A stretch of 64,000 nt of DNA from Phycomyces blakesleeanus NRRL 1555(-) (GCF_001638985.1 NW_017265158.1:310001-374000), one strand, 5' to 3'; counted from the first letter of the stretch, positions 20,712 through 33,469 are shown. A program made the numbers and translations. Notes: a model not told the origin generated them from the letters alone.

Positions 20712-23700
20712 ATGAGTGGATTCTTTGGATCAAGCGAAGGCACTCGCTGGGGTGGTCTCTTGAAACAAGCCATCTCTAATGTTGAAACTACATTCGATTC
20801 CTTACTTGAACAAAATGAAGCAGCACATCAACAGGATGGGCGTCGGCCAGTGGATGGTGAGTTAGTTAAAAAAAAGATACCTGATCAGTGGCTGTTAAAA
20901 AAAAGAAAAGAAAAGGTCGACAAGGACTGAAAGGTAGCATTTAGGTGCAGATGGAATGGAAACAGAGACATTTGTAGATCCCATTAGTGGTGCAGTTACC
21001 ACCATTCAACGAGCAAAAAAATCAACCGTAGAACCGAAATCCCCTACATATACCTCACGAACTATGCCCTCGCCAGGAAGACAAAGTAGCGATCTTTCAT
21101 CTCGACTAGCGGCAGTCTTATCAGAAAAAGGAAGAAAAACATCTTCTTTAGTAAATTCCCCTGAATCCCCACGGACACCACGAACCCCACAGACCCTACA
21201 GACAGAATCATCGGTAGCTAGCTCTGTTCAGCCGAAACTTGTAGAAGCAAAAGAGCAATCGTCTGATAAACCTCCTGGAGACTCTTCTGAGAAAACAAAT
21301 GAAATATCCACAGAAATATCCATTGATCCAATAATCGAACAATCCAAAGAAGATAGTCCAGAAGCTGTTTCTGTAGCAAAAGAGCCGATAACTCTAAAAG
21401 AGAATGAAATGGACGACAAAGATAGTGAGCTTGTGGAGCTAGACGATAAAAAGGCCCCGGAAAGTTCAGAAGAAATCAAAGATACGCCTATTGTAACAGC
21501 ATTAGAAGTTAACGAATCGCAATTATTATCATCACCACCGATAAAAACTGTGGATGAACCCAATCGCATCCTTGAGCAGCGAGAACTCCAGTTGCTACAA
21601 GCTATGGAAACTATTGCAAAGCTGCATGATCAGATCCATCAATCTCAGTTAGATACAGAAAAGACAAATCAAAATTACCAGAAAGCGAAGGAAGAGATTA
21701 AGGGATTGAAAAGCCAGTTAGAAACTTCCCAAGCTGGCAAGCCTGCTGGTCAGCAAAAGAGTGTGAAAAAATTGGAGAATACTATCGAAGAACTCAAACA
21801 ACAAATATCGTCAAAAGAAGAGCAAATACAAGGGTTGATGCATGAAGGTATGAAAAAAAAAGAGTAAAATACAAAAGATCCAATATAAATATATCTTGAT
21901 GTAGGCGAAAAGCTTTCCAAAAACGAACTTAAACACTCGACAACGATAAAAAAGCTAAGAAGTGAAAAGGCTGAAAATGACAAACTGGTGGCTGAAATGC
22001 AGAAGAGACAAGATAAAGTAGTCTTGGATCTTATGGATGCTAATACCAAAATTACCAAAGCCGCAGAAACAGAAAAGCGATTACAAGGTATGTCTTTGTG
22101 AGTATGAATTTGGCACACTTTTATTCACATCAGAACATTGAAAGAATCCGTAAAAATGCTTTCGGACATGACAGAAAGGCAAACAAAGCATATAAACAGG
22201 CTGGAGTCTGAGGCGATTGTTTCCAAAGAACAACATGCAAAAACACAGGTAAGGGTAGTATCTGACAATAATCTATGCTAAATCTGTGGCTTTTCAAGGC
22301 TATCCTAGACGCTAATCTGGCAAGTCTAGAAGAAGAACGGGAAAAGCTCAAGACAGAGTCTGAAGAGGTGCATGCAGCTGCGCTTGAAAAAGAAGTAATA
22401 CATAATTATGTTCACTACATCACACGATTACTAAAAAAAGTGGCTAGGTTAAAGCAAATGATCGTCTTTACAAAGAACTGAGTAAAGCTAAAGAAGATGC
22501 CGAAGCCATGGAAACAAAGTTGCGTAAAGAGGAAAGTCTCTGTAGCCTTAAAATAACGGTTTAAAGGGAAATATCTCTTATACCCCTGATCAGATCCGAG
22601 ACCTTCATATTGCATTGCAAACACAAGAAGAGCATGCTGGGACATGCGAAGATAATCTGCGTTGTGAAATTTATGTAAGTTTTCATTAGAAGAAAGTAAC
22701 AAAACCTTTTTTTTAATAAGTTGTGGGCGCAATAGGAATTACGACAACGATTACAAGCATCCGAAGCTAGAATGGAAGATATGGGAGATGGCGAAGAAGA
22801 AGCAACAGCATCTTTACTACATCAAATTGAAGATCTTCAAGCCCAACATGCATTGGCGATAAAGAGTCGTGACCAAACAGAGAAAAAGTAATCAATTGTT
22901 ATACTCATTGATTGTTTACTAACTTGCACCATGTTCAGTATGTTGCAGAGACTCCAGGCAGCTGAAAAAGAGCACAAACACAGTCTTGAGAAGATGGAAA
23001 GATCTAACGAGCTTTTACAAGTAGCAGTAAGTTAAATAAACAGGGACACATATGTCAATTTCTGTTGGCTGATGCTCACTAATGTTTTTCTTCTATAGAA
23101 TGAACAATTGCAAAAGTTAGAGTCAGAGCTTTTAAAGGAACGCGCTTCAAAGACAGCACTTTTTTCGAGATTGGAAGTGGAGCAAGCTTCTAAGGCTGAA
23201 TACGAACAACGTATACATCAACTAGAGCAGAAAGAGCAGGATTCTGAAACCCAGGCGAAGAATGCAGCTGAAAAAATAAAGGTTCAATATCAGAAACTGT
23301 TAAAGGATAGAATACAGGACGAAAGAAGACAATGGGAAGAAAAGATAAAGATGGAACGTTCCAGCCGCTTAAAATCGCCAGAAAGCTATTCGCCTAGTAG
23401 CAACAGCATACCTGAAGAAGACAATTCTACGCAGGCACATCAGTTTCAAAAGTTGCAAGAGGTAACTGGGGCCATGCGCAAGAAAAATGACAATAACCCT
23501 GTAAACATAGATGAATAACAGTGCGGTTATCAGTACGAGATCAAGCTTCGATAGCGGCTACACTGGTGGGAATACCCATCCAATAGGGACCTCCACGATT
23601 ATAGTTGAGCGTCTTCAAGCCAATATTCGACAGTTGGAAAATCAAATCAGCTTTTATCAAACCCAACTTCAAAGCTCTTTACAATCCCGTGGTAAGTATC

Positions 23701-24101
23701 TCACCTAAGGCAGACTATAGATATGCTAAATAATATGAGCTAGATGAACTTTCTGAAGAGATGCTTGGTATGACTCTAGAGATGGACAAACTGTAAGTAA
23801 AACACGCTGTAATACACATTGTTGGCTAATGATTTGACAGTCGGAAAGAATGTAAAAGAATGCAGGATACTGAAACTCAACTTCAGAAACTACATGAGAG
23901 GTAAGAAAAAAAAGTTCGGGAGTCTTATTAATCATGGCATCTAACCTTTTGCTTTGCAGATACCAAGCGTCATTGGAAATGCTTGGTGAACGTACGGAGC
24001 AGGTGCAAGAGCTCAAGGCTGACATTGCAGATGTAAAGGAAATGTATCGCAGCCAAATAATTGAGATGGTCCAAAAAATTGACCAACTTAGCAAGAAATA
24101 A
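20712..24101 (+). CDS. TMF1/Sgm1-type Golgi coiled-coil protein
   Basis: Fourteen exons: 20712-20856, 20951-21847, 21905-22097, 22134-22248, 22299-22394, 22448-22558, 22594-22674, 22736-22887, 22939-23026, 23099-23461, 23511-23691, 23744-23792, 23841-23900, 23960-24101 (890 aa, all phases consistent). An N-terminal amphipathic start (WGGLLKQAISNVETTFDSLL) is followed by a Ser/Pro-rich, acidic linker, then long coiled coil. The C-terminus YQASLEMLGERTEQVQELKA with DVKEMYRSQI matches the TMF 'TATA-binding' family block, which in TMF1 and Sgm1 binds Rab6/Ypt6 on the Golgi. Exon 3 end and the 35-bp intron before exon 7 (GTTTAA donor) are the least certain choices. It converges with ATP10: only about 166 bp separates their ends. 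Confidence 0.8.
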
Positions 24102-24267
24102 TCATCATACTTGGTGAACAAGTTCCAAAAGGAAGAATCTCCTCCTTGAATTGTTTTTTTAAAAAAAAAAAGAAAATAAATAAATAATTATACATATATC
24201 TTTTATTTATTTAATTGGTAAAATTAATATCTTTTATTGTTTTTGTTTTTTTGTTTTTTGTCTATGA

Positions 24268-25565
24268 TTATTTCTGCTTGTCCTCTGCCTTTACTCCTTT
24301 AGTACGCTTTTCGTTTAAGTACTCTGTCATGCCTAACATATTTCCAATCTCTTCAGAAGTGGCATTACCATGAGCAACCCATCTAATTTTGCAGTTTTCA
24401 TCAACCAAGAAAACGTAACCAATGTATTGATTTGTCATATCAAGCATTTTACGCACTCTGGTAATATCCTTCATTAATAATACATAGTTTGCCTATTTAT
24501 TTTGTTAATTTATTTTTGAAAAAAAAGCAGATTAGTGATATTCTTGTCCCAAATTCCTTTCTTGGTTGTGTCTGTTTATACCTTGCGCTCTTCAGCTAGA
24601 TTCTTACGGATTGTAGGCACAAATGCTTTCAGGAGCAATTGCTTGAGAAAGTTTTCTTGGACATTTACCTAGGAGTATTATTCTAGATTAATTTTAACCC
24701 CCCAAAAAAAACTGTGGTTTTTGAGTCACCTCTACAAGCTGGATGTCCTTTTTATCTCCAAATCTCTTCAAGAAAGGTTCTATAAACGAGTTGGCATGAG
24801 GCTGTGTATATACAATATCAATTAATCGATGAGTCATTAAAAATATAATATATTTCTTATTTAATACCTCGCCATATTTTGCATATACAAAAGACATAAG
24901 AGAGATCTTGTCCTTTAGAATATCGGTGGTGTGGATAGGTTTTCTTTCTAGGTTTGTGCCCTCAAAATCCGGCATGTAACCTGCTTTCTAATGACATATT
25001 TTGTTTATATTTTCATATTATATATATATATGTAAGCTTGGTTGATTTTTACCTCTGCCTTGATAAGCTTTGGGGAAGCATGGTACATCTTGCCACCGTG
25101 CTTTCTCATTTCTATTAATTGTGTTTAGCTCTTTCTCTGGAAGCCCAAAATTTATGTAGCTTACCATGAACATCGGCAAAGTATGATTTTGTGGCTTCTT
25201 CGACCCTGTTCAATTAGGGTAGATTAGGTAAACATGTCAACAAACTTTCAAAAGTAAGACTGTACTTACAAATGACGACGCTCAGCAGCATGAGCAGCAA
25301 AGGCTTTGTCGTAATTGGTAATATCTCGAAGCTTCTGCTTCTTTCTGTCCAGCCACCCGTTTCTGTCAACTGTGGGTGCATCAAGGGCACCTACAACACT
25401 GGGTGGTTGACGAAAGAATTTTGGTTGTTCTGCTTTCTGGTCAGCCGTGGGATCTGTTTTCACAGACAAGAGCCTTTGAGTGATCAGTGCAGTTGTGCGG
25501 ATTCCATTGATATTTTGAGCGAGTCGAGCGGTGGGCTGACGAAAAAGTGCGATGAATGGTGCCAT
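24268..25565 (-). CDS. ATP10: Mitochondrial ATP synthase assembly factor Atp10
   Basis: Seven exons: 25565-25270, 25205-25165, 25111-25053, 24987-24868, 24801-24730, 24668-24582, 24492-24268 (299 aa). The basic, Arg-rich N-terminus (MAPFIALFRQPTARLAQNIN) suits a mitochondrial presequence. The Atp10 thioredoxin-like fold is recognisable in MPDFEGTNLERK, ISLMSFVYAKYGE, IQLVEVNVQENFLKQLL, YIGYVFLVDENCKIRWVAHG. Atp10 is an inner-membrane chaperone for subunit 6 during assembly of the Fo part of ATP synthase. Length fits the family. Seven short exons in 1.3 kb show how intron-dense this genome is. Confidence 0.88.
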
Positions 25566-25856
25566 TATAAAAGAGAATGAGACAAAATAGCCAGGGTGCG
25601 GCTGAGCGAGGGCTGCCCTTTCTCCGGCAGATTAAGAAAACGATCTCAGCAAGCGGAGGAGTTGTGGATTCAACCTTGTCTCTTTCTTTTTTTCGCTCAC
25701 TTCCTTACTGGGCAAGCTTACAGTATTTTAATCTTCCCCTGCTTTGACATTCAATATTCGGTTCTTATCAGGGTTGATTGCGTCTGCTCTTGGGAGCGCA
25801 TCCAACCATGCGGATGACTGTAAAGAGCAGGGTAAGTCGATCATCCATGGTCAACT
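25566..25856. promoter_or_regulatory. Divergent promoter between ATP10 and the YANK-type kinase
   Basis: Only about 290 bp separates the two divergent starts. It contains a T/C-rich tract at about 25676-25700. The kinase frame has an in-frame TAA just upstream of the chosen ATG. Confidence 0.45.
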
Positions 25857-27857
25857 ATGCACCTTGGTCTTATGCAATCAATAGTTCATCTATCCCAATT
25901 CAAACTTATGAGGATTGTGGGCCGTGGTGCATTTGGCAAGGTGTGTCGATAAATACACCAACAGAACATGTCTCTCCTAATCAAAATTCATTTATTTGAA
26001 TAGGTGCGCATCGTAGAACATCGTGAGATGCGCAAACTTTACGCATTAAAGTACATTAATAAGGAAGAGTGTATACAAATGGATGCCGTTTTGAACATTG
26101 TACGAGAAAGAACGATTTTAGAGCAGCTCGATCATCCATTCCTGTGTAGATTACGGTTTGCTTTTCAAGACGATGATTTTATGTATATGGTGACAGATCT
26201 GATGTGAGAGTTCTCCTATCCTTTTAGAGATATTACTGCTATGCATAAAATTTTGACTTTATTTTATTTTTGCTTTCTTTCTTTTCATATTTTTGTTTTA
26301 GGCTAGGTGGTGATCTACATTATCACATATCCCGTCAGACGTTTACTGAAGATGTCCTAAGACTATGGTTTGCTGAACTTGCTTCTGCTATAAAATATCT
26401 TCATTTCAATCGAGTAGTTCACAGGTAAATTAGAACATACCACTTTATACTCTTGGCCAAAATTTCTCAGTTCACTTATGTCTGTGTTTAGAGATGTGAA
26501 ACCTCAGAATATTCTTATGGATGATAAGGGCCATGTTCATTTAGCTGATTTTAATATTGCAACTCATATGCACGTTCACAAGCAATTAACTTCTAACTCT
26601 GGAACGGCTTATTACATGGGTAAAAATATACAACGGCGTACATATCCAACCTACTAATATACGAAGAATGACAGCACCTGAGATATACAAAGGAAATGGT
26701 TATAATGAGGCCGTGGATTGGTGGAGTCTTGGAGTAACTCTCTACGAGTGTGTTTATGGAAGGGTAAGCGCACAAGTCTATCACAAAACAACCCAACTCA
26801 CGCCAAAACTTAGAGACCATTTGAATACGAAACAAGCGATGAACTCAGGGCGGCAATTCGACGGGGATACATCCATTACCCAACCAATGATCGCAGAGTA
26901 TCTGGAGAATGTCTAGCAGCTATTCAAGGGGTACTTAAAATGACAGGAGTGATTGAGTTCAATTTTTTCTACCAATATTTTTATTTAATTATTTTATTTT
27001 AGTTCCTGGAGATCGACCCTTTAAAAAGACTTGGACAAGGAGACACAGGCTGGGCAGCTCTCGTCCGCCATCCTTTTTTTCGTTCGGTGGATTGGCGGCG
27101 TCTAGAATCGAAAACTATTATTCCATCCTATCAACCAGCTTCTGATCAAAACAACTTTGATATCACATATGACCTCGAGGAACTATTGCTCGAACCAAAT
27201 ACCATATCCGTTCAAAACAGACGCCAGAATAGAGTAAAACCCCAGAAAAGTCCAACGCAAACAGGAGATCTGACCAAACGAGAAAGAGACTTGATATTTA
27301 TTGAAGAAAACTTCAAAGGATTTGATTTCACAATTTTTGAAAAATATGAAGGTTTCAAAGATCCTATAAACATGACAGTGGGCGATCCTCCTGACTGGGT
27401 AAAGCCTGCGTTTGAAGGAGCTGATCAAGGAGACATACTTCCAATAAAACGAATTACGACTACTGTTGAACCATGGGAACAAGAAGAGACTTCTGTAGCC
27501 TCTCAGTGTCACACAGTAATGTCCCATCAAGAAGCTATTTCGAGTAGCTGGCGTGGTCTTAATCGGGCTGCGTCTACTAGCAATTTAAATGGGAATGTAC
27601 TTGAAGGAAGCAGTTTATCTTGGAAACGTCGTAGTCTCGGGACACTACATGTTAAACATCATCAGGCTCAACCTGTCCCAGGAAGTCCATTGAATCCAAA
27701 CTCGGCAAGCTTAAGTGAAGAGTATGCTATGTCACTCCATGGGATACGTAAAAAACAGAGTACGCGCAGCTTTCGAGAACGCAGAGAACGGGACCGTAAA
27801 ATTATTAATCATGATACCAACCATCACAGAGAAAGAGGTCAACCGGAGATAGCATGA
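25857..27857 (+). CDS. AGC-type serine/threonine kinase, STK32/YANK family
   Basis: Seven exons: 25857-25940, 26004-26203, 26302-26424, 26492-26619, 26675-26763, 26814-26930, 27003-27857 (531 aa). Kinase motifs in order: IVGRGAFGKV (glycine loop), YALKYI (Lys), HRDVKPQN (catalytic loop), DFNIA in place of DFG, and GTAYYMAPE. The Asn in DFN is a hallmark of the YANK/STK32 kinases. The tail after the kinase, HPFFRSVDWRRLESKTIIPS and FDITYDLEELLLEP, matches the C-terminal extension of STK32. The rest of the tail (about 300-531) is polar and low-complexity. Start chosen at the first ATG after an in-frame TAA; a 5' non-coding or small coding exon cannot be excluded. Physiological substrate unknown. 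Confidence 0.85.
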
Positions 27858-28305
27858 CAAATGTCAATTTATACTCCTTCTCATAAGCTGTGATACCCTT
27901 TGTGATAAGGTCTTTCTCCCCTTATATATATATATCATTGGAGCTTAGCTTGGCTCCGCGTGTATTTCTATATTTTTCTCTTTTTATTTATTTTCATATT
28001 AAGTTCAATTTACGCTGAATTTATGATAAAGAAAAATGCTATAGTTTAAGAGATTAAGACTTTTTTTCTAATACAATATATTTATCTAAATTAATATTAA
28101 TGTTAATTAAAAGTCTTCTAGATCTTAAGCTAACAAGCATCTCACTGTTGGGTAAATGTCACAGGATGATAACAGATCAACATTTTGATATTGTGTAACT
28201 TGGACTATAAGATGAAGAAAACTATAAAATAGTAAAATACAACGCATTTCCTACTGATGTCTTTCAATCCTACAATATTTGCTAGTCCCAACTCTAAAAA
28301 AAACT
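27858..28305. other. Intergenic spacer between kinase and nicotianamine synthase genes
   Basis: 448 bp, AT-rich, with (TA)n at 27924-27936. It holds the 3' flank of the kinase and the promoter of the next plus-strand gene. A frame upstream of 28306 is open but lacks an ATG. Confidence 0.45.
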
Positions 28306-29262
28306 ATGGTGAAATATCTTTTGGACGATGAAGATACCTATTACTGGTCCCAGCCTACCAAAGCGATGTCTAGTAACACTGAGACGGCTATTATAGATAC
28401 TGACTCGGCTCAATCATTAGTTCAAGAGATTGAGGAAATATACTACAAGCTCTCGAAGATGACATCTCTCCATCCTGTGGCACCTGTAAATGATCTCTTT
28501 ACGCGGCTTGTTCATATAGCTACATTTACATACAATCCCTCGATCGTAAATTTAATCCTTTTATGCCCAATAATCGAACGTCTCTTAAATCCTTTGAGAA
28601 TACTATGCTCCACGGCCGAGTATCACTTGGAGATGCAATGGTCTAAAGAGCTTGGGCTGTACCAGGCAAATGAGACAGTGACTCCTGAAATGATCTTGTC
28701 TCGTTTCATTTATTATGATAACTATGATGCCTTGACTTGTCTGGAACTCGGTGCTCTTCATGGCGTGGGCGGAATTATGGCTCATATTGTATTTGTTGGT
28801 AGTGGACCTCTTCCACTTTCGTCTATTCTTATGGCTCGCAAATCTCATAATATCCGACGCATTGATAATATTGACATGAGTCATTCTGCGACTACGGCCG
28901 CTACGGAACTCACGAATAAACTTGGGATGCAAGATCGTCTGAAACATTACACAATTGAGGCAAAGGACTACGACGGCTATGAGAAGGCAGACGTGATTAT
29001 ACTGGCTGCATTGGTTGGAGAATCCCACGAAGACAAAATGGAGTTCCTAAAGTTTATCTCAAAACAAATGAAACCTGGTGCCTTGATATTAACGCGAAGT
29101 GCCCATTCCTTGCGTAAGCTCCTTTATGTTCCAATTGAGCCATTCCATGTAAACTCTTGTGGCCTTCAGACATTGGTTGTGTCGCATCCTCAAAATGAAA
29201 TAGTCAACTCGATCTTGATTGCAAGACGGCTTGAAAATGTCGATAGTATGAATAATTCTTGA
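28306..29262 (+). CDS. Nicotianamine synthase-like enzyme
   Basis: Single exon, 318 aa, ATG at 28306. The family blocks are IVFVGSGPLPLSSILMA (about residues 161-176, the S-adenosylmethionine-binding Rossmann motif), YEKADVIILAALVG, and PGALILTRSAHSLRKLLYP-type sequence (here RKLLYVPIEPF). Nicotianamine synthases join three aminocarboxypropyl groups from SAM to make nicotianamine, a chelator of Fe, Ni, Zn and Cu. They are known in plants, some archaea and some filamentous fungi. The gene is intronless while its neighbours have many introns, which could reflect transfer or simple intron loss. No transporter or metal-responsive neighbour is visible. Confidence 0.85.
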   Translation: MVKYLLDDEDTYYWSQPTKAMSSNTETAIIDTDSAQSLVQEIEEIYYKLSKMTSLHPVAPVNDLFTRLVHIATFTYNPSIVNLILLCPIIERLLNPLRILCSTAEYHLEMQWSKELGLYQANETVTPEMILSRFIYYDNYDALTCLELGALHGVGGIMAHIVFVGSGPLPLSSILMARKSHNIRRIDNIDMSHSATTAATELTNKLGMQDRLKHYTIEAKDYDGYEKADVIILAALVGESHEDKMEFLKFISKQMKPGALILTRSAHSLRKLLYVPIEPFHVNSCGLQTLVVSHPQNEIVNSILIARRLENVDSMNNS

Positions 29263-29948
29263 TCTCTTTGCATTAAATCTATCTATCTTAGGCAGCTTAA
29301 TACATAAAGTATACATTTATATCATTTTAAATAATTAGTATATAATGATATTTACCTTTGAGGGGTTAATCTACGAGACTTTATCTCTCTACTCTTTATC
29401 AAGTGAACTTATTATACCCTGTTTGACAGTAATATATCTAACCCGTACCTATTTTGGCATATACTATATATATATATAGTATCAAATGTAAAAGCAAAAA
29501 CCACTTTCACGAGCTACAGAATACTTTATAATGTTCTTTACATCACAAAATTAAAATAAAACAAAAAAAACTAAATATTTTATTGTATTTCTATTTACTT
29601 ATGGCTATATTTTATTTTGACCAACAATGCGTTTGTTTGGACAGCATCAATATATATGTATATGCTGCGCAAGCCATCCCGACCCTAATGTGAAAGGATT
29701 GGCAGTTTGTAAACTTTACAATTCATAAATACACATTATAGCGTTGAGGATGACTTTTATATTCCTCTTATACTTTACTATGTACTCTATATATAATAGT
29801 GTGCTAGAATCATATAAAATAAACTTCAATGCAAACAAGTATATTTAGTTTGTTCCTTTTCTCGAAAAGTACATAAAAGTCTAAAGTTTCAATATTTGAT
29901 TATTTTTATGAATGTAAATGCGCTCTATATTGTCAACGATTCTGCTTA
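29263..29948. other. AT-rich intergenic spacer at the border of the transposon-rich region
   Basis: No supported gene. A perfect short palindrome (ACTATATATATATATAGT) lies at about 29463-29480. Beyond it begin the transposable elements. Confidence 0.5.
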
Positions 29949-31221
29949 GAGCATCTCCAGCACTTTCTACACACGAATTCTACACAACCAAATTAGGAAG
30001 TAAATGTATAGAGTTTCGAAAAAACCGCCTCCAGCAGTTTCTACATAAGATTCTACACAGCCAAAAACGGACTTGCGATTTTAATTTTTCAAGTCAAATT
30101 CTACACATCTATAGAATTCCTCAAATTTTGTGTAGAATCCATCCATTGTGAACGTGCTGGTTAGCCTTTTTCGTTACACTAGTGGAGATTCAATTAGGAC
30201 TAACCAGGTGTTCAATGAGGGTGTGATTATAAGGGTTTTTAAAATAGAAACAATTATATAGAATTTGAGAATCAAGATGTAAGATGGTCTTTATTTCATG
30301 TTATTTGCCTTTGCTATTGTCTCTATTCTATTTTTTACATCATTGTTTTATCATTTTTTAAGGTTCACTAAGTCTTTTAGTTCTCTACTAATGTCTTTAG
30401 CTCTACACTAATTGTCTTTAGTTTTGTTGCTATGATTTTATTCTTTTCTAATTTCAAAATGCATTGCAACAACATCATATTGTTAATTTTCTTTCTTAGA
30501 CTAAGACTTTGAACTTTCTTTCAGTTCCTTGTATAAACTATTAAAAATGACTAATAACATCAAGAACTGTCAAAATAGTGATTCTGATGGAATCGATCTA
30601 ATTATCTTTGATGTGATTAAAGATGTATCCAATAAAAAAACTTTTACTAAGATAGCTTCTCTTATAAATGACACTTATTTACATGTAGAAGGCTCTCTTT
30701 CTGGAAGAGAAAAACTTTACTATATAGAAAGATATTCAGCTTTGCCACTTATATATCTTTATTTTTACTGATGGAGCTCATAAAGTTGAGCAGAAGAGTA
30801 ATACACTCTAGTCAAAGATAGCTAATTATTACTATTGCTTTATCTCTGAGCACGTTGGAGAATATAACATTTCTGCTTTGACTAAATGGAGACACAATAT
30901 CAAAAAAGCAGCTACAAAGTATATTAGTATTTTGTTTTGGCTTTAGCTCACAATTATCATTTAAAACTTTGTATTAGAAGTCTTATAACAATGCAAGAAG
31001 TGGTCCAAGTTCCTTTTTTGTGATTTTATAAGAGAAGAAGGTCTAAATAAATAGTGAAGAAGTGATAAAAGTTGAGACAGCAAGTATTATATAGAATATG
31101 TGTGTAGAAACTGCTGGAGTTGCTCTGATATTTTCTTTGCTACATATTCTTATTTAAACTAGCATCAGAAATCCATTTTAAGATATATTGATTTTTTAGG
31201 TAGAATCTGCTGGAGATGCTC
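29949..31221. mobile_element. TIR DNA element with subterminal TTCTACACA repeats, about 1.27 kb
   Basis: Terminal inverted repeats GAGCATCTCCAGCACTTTCT (left) and the matching ...GAATCTGCTGGAGATGCTC (right) are flanked by TA on both sides (TTA left, TAA right). The left end carries several copies of TTCTACAC(A) at 29965-30135, and an inner copy of the right-end sequence lies at about 31099-31125. Such subterminal repeats are typical transposase-binding sites. A 75-codon frame from ATG 30535-30538 to about 30771 has no recognised domain. The element is probably non-autonomous. Confidence 0.6.
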
Positions 31222-32003
31222 TAACTCTCCTATAAATTCTCCCATAAATTCTTCTGATATTATTGATCTCATACATATATAACTTATCTATCTTTCTATT
31301 TTTTAATATATTGTACTCTTATTTTTTATTTAATTATTTAATAAATACAATTGTATCTAGTCTGTCTTTAATTTTAATGCTATATGTAAAACCCAGATAC
31401 GAATATTATTGGCACCCAACTAATTGAAAGACTATATAATTGGTCTTTATTTTTTGGAGTACAAGGTCTGTACATTTATAAGCAGTCTGATTAAAATCTT
31501 CATCTAAATACGGACGTGAATTTTGCTGTAAAAGATGTAAAACAAAAATGACACATAGCTTTTGATAGATTTCTCTCTTAATTCAAATGCTAAAGCTTAG
31601 ATATTTTGCTGTATTGCTGAAAAACATATTTACATTTCTAAACCCAAAATTTGAAGTTAATTTATTATGTTCTGGTTGAATAAACAAGCAAAATATACAC
31701 TTTTTTTCACATTTTTAACTATTAGAGATAGATTGTTTTTGCTAATAAATATCTTTTCTATATAATAATATGGTTTAAAACCTTTACTGAAACGTTTTTG
31801 TATTGTTTTCTATTGATACAAAGCATTTGCAAGTGATTTTTACTAATATTTTCAAATTGTTGTTTTTTGTTCAATCTTTCTTAAATAAAATGTACAGAAC
31901 TTTTGTAATTCACTCTTTAAACGTGATTCAAAAAGTATTACAAAACAAACAAATACTCACTTTATGCAGAACAAATCAACAAAATCAATCATTCTACTCT
32001 CAT
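31222..32003. other. AT-rich stretch without a supported gene
   Basis: Only low-complexity AT sequence and chance frames are visible. It is interrupted on the right by the solo LTR at 32004. Confidence 0.4.
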
Positions 32004-32397
32004 TGTGATATTTTTAGAAAAAGAAAGAAAAAAATAAAGTGCAGACGAGAAGTACGGTGAGACTTTGTTTATTGATCAAAAGAGAGATCCCCTTCTATTA
32101 CTATTTGCTATGTGAGTTTATATAGACATTGCGTGTGTATTTAGGATAATGATATGAGTATATCATGTGATGTCTGCTTTCTTATATCATAGATAATATA
32201 TTGTTAAGTTATTAACCACGCTCTTGTTTGAGTGATTAGTGATGTTGACTAAGGTGTGTGGCCTTGTTATCATTATATTCTTTATTTAATGATAGTGTGA
32301 AAAATAATGTATAATTGATACTGGTCACTTATTTAATATGTCTTTATCTTATTGTCTGTGCACTCTATTTGAATCCACAATTATGTTGGATACAACA
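32004..32397 (-). mobile_element. Solo LTR (family F) with CTCAT target duplication
   Basis: 394 bp, read on the minus strand starting TGTTGTATCCAACATAATTG and ending in CA. The 5-bp duplication CTCAT lies at 31999-32003 and 32398-32402. The reverse complement is homologous to the solo LTR at 44743-45133. No internal region remains, so it formed by LTR-LTR recombination. Confidence 0.85.
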
Positions 32398-33469
32398 CTC
32401 ATATTTCTATCTATTTTTTTTGAACGAGTTATGAATTTTTTAAAAATAAATAAAAATAAAAATAAAAGGTTACGGACAAATGTTCTTCTACTTTTGCATG
32501 ATTTTTTTTAGTGAATAAAGACAAGTGATTTTACTGGATGGGGACAGGGAGTGACTGTTTTTAGGGAACAGAGTGCTACACACAGAAACGATGGATGTTT
32601 GCCGAACAAGTTAAAAGTAGTCATGTCTCTGATTATCTGCCAGACTACTCAATATAAGCTTATACAACCCCCTGTCCCCATCATCCAAAACTCTCCTATC
32701 CCCTAAGATTTACAATTGAGTATTATGAAAGGAAGCATGTCATCTTGGATTTTTGATGCAACAAAAGAATTTGTTGACAACTCATTTTCAGTGAGTCCCA
32801 TTTTACTATTATTGAAATAGATGTGCTCAACTTTCTGTCTATAAAAGAACTCAACATCATTTGTCAAGATGAAGATGAGACAATCCAATCTTCTTATGTG
32901 TGTGCAACCAAAGTAAATGATCTTAAGTTGATTGTGATATGATTCAATATAATTGTTTGTTACATATCTTTGGTGTTGCCGGCTAATGTAAGAGTGCCCC
33001 CATCTCCTTAACAGTTCTTTGTTTTTGGTCCATTTCTTTTCAAAGTATTGCAGAAATTGAGATTGATCTTAGATCAACTGTGGTGATCCAGATACTTGGA
33101 TGTTGGATTTATCACATATAAGAACATATTCATATTGGGATAGTATAGTAGCTATCATCTTGTCAGTATAAAATATATATAAACGATTAAGTAATCAGGC
33201 CAATAATTATTACAGTTAGTACTGTAAATAATATCTTAAAGATTGTTAAGATAATTATATCATACTGCTGGATAAACTGTGACAGAGCGATATGAAGCTA
33301 ATTTAGTAAGAAGTCCTAAAGCTCTAGTATAAAAGAGAAAAGAATAGTTAAGAGCTAAAGAAGTACAATTTATGACTTGATGTCATAATTGCAACACCAA
33401 TACTAGTTAAGCAGTAAATACACTTTAATAATCAAATTTATTATTTTCTATTGTTTCATATCTGAAATA
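32398..33469. other. AT-rich DNA with a small inverted repeat
   Basis: GGATGGGGACAGGG at about 32535-32549 and CCCTGTCCCCATCATCC at about 32670-32687 are inverted copies about 120 bp apart; they could be ends of a roughly 150-bp MITE, but no target duplication was established. The rest shows nothing I can support. Confidence 0.4.

Noticed and set aside
32535..32687. GGGGACAGGG inverted repeat as a G-quadruplex or MITE
   Set aside because: Too few G-runs for a quadruplex and no target duplication; kept only as a note in the spacer entry.
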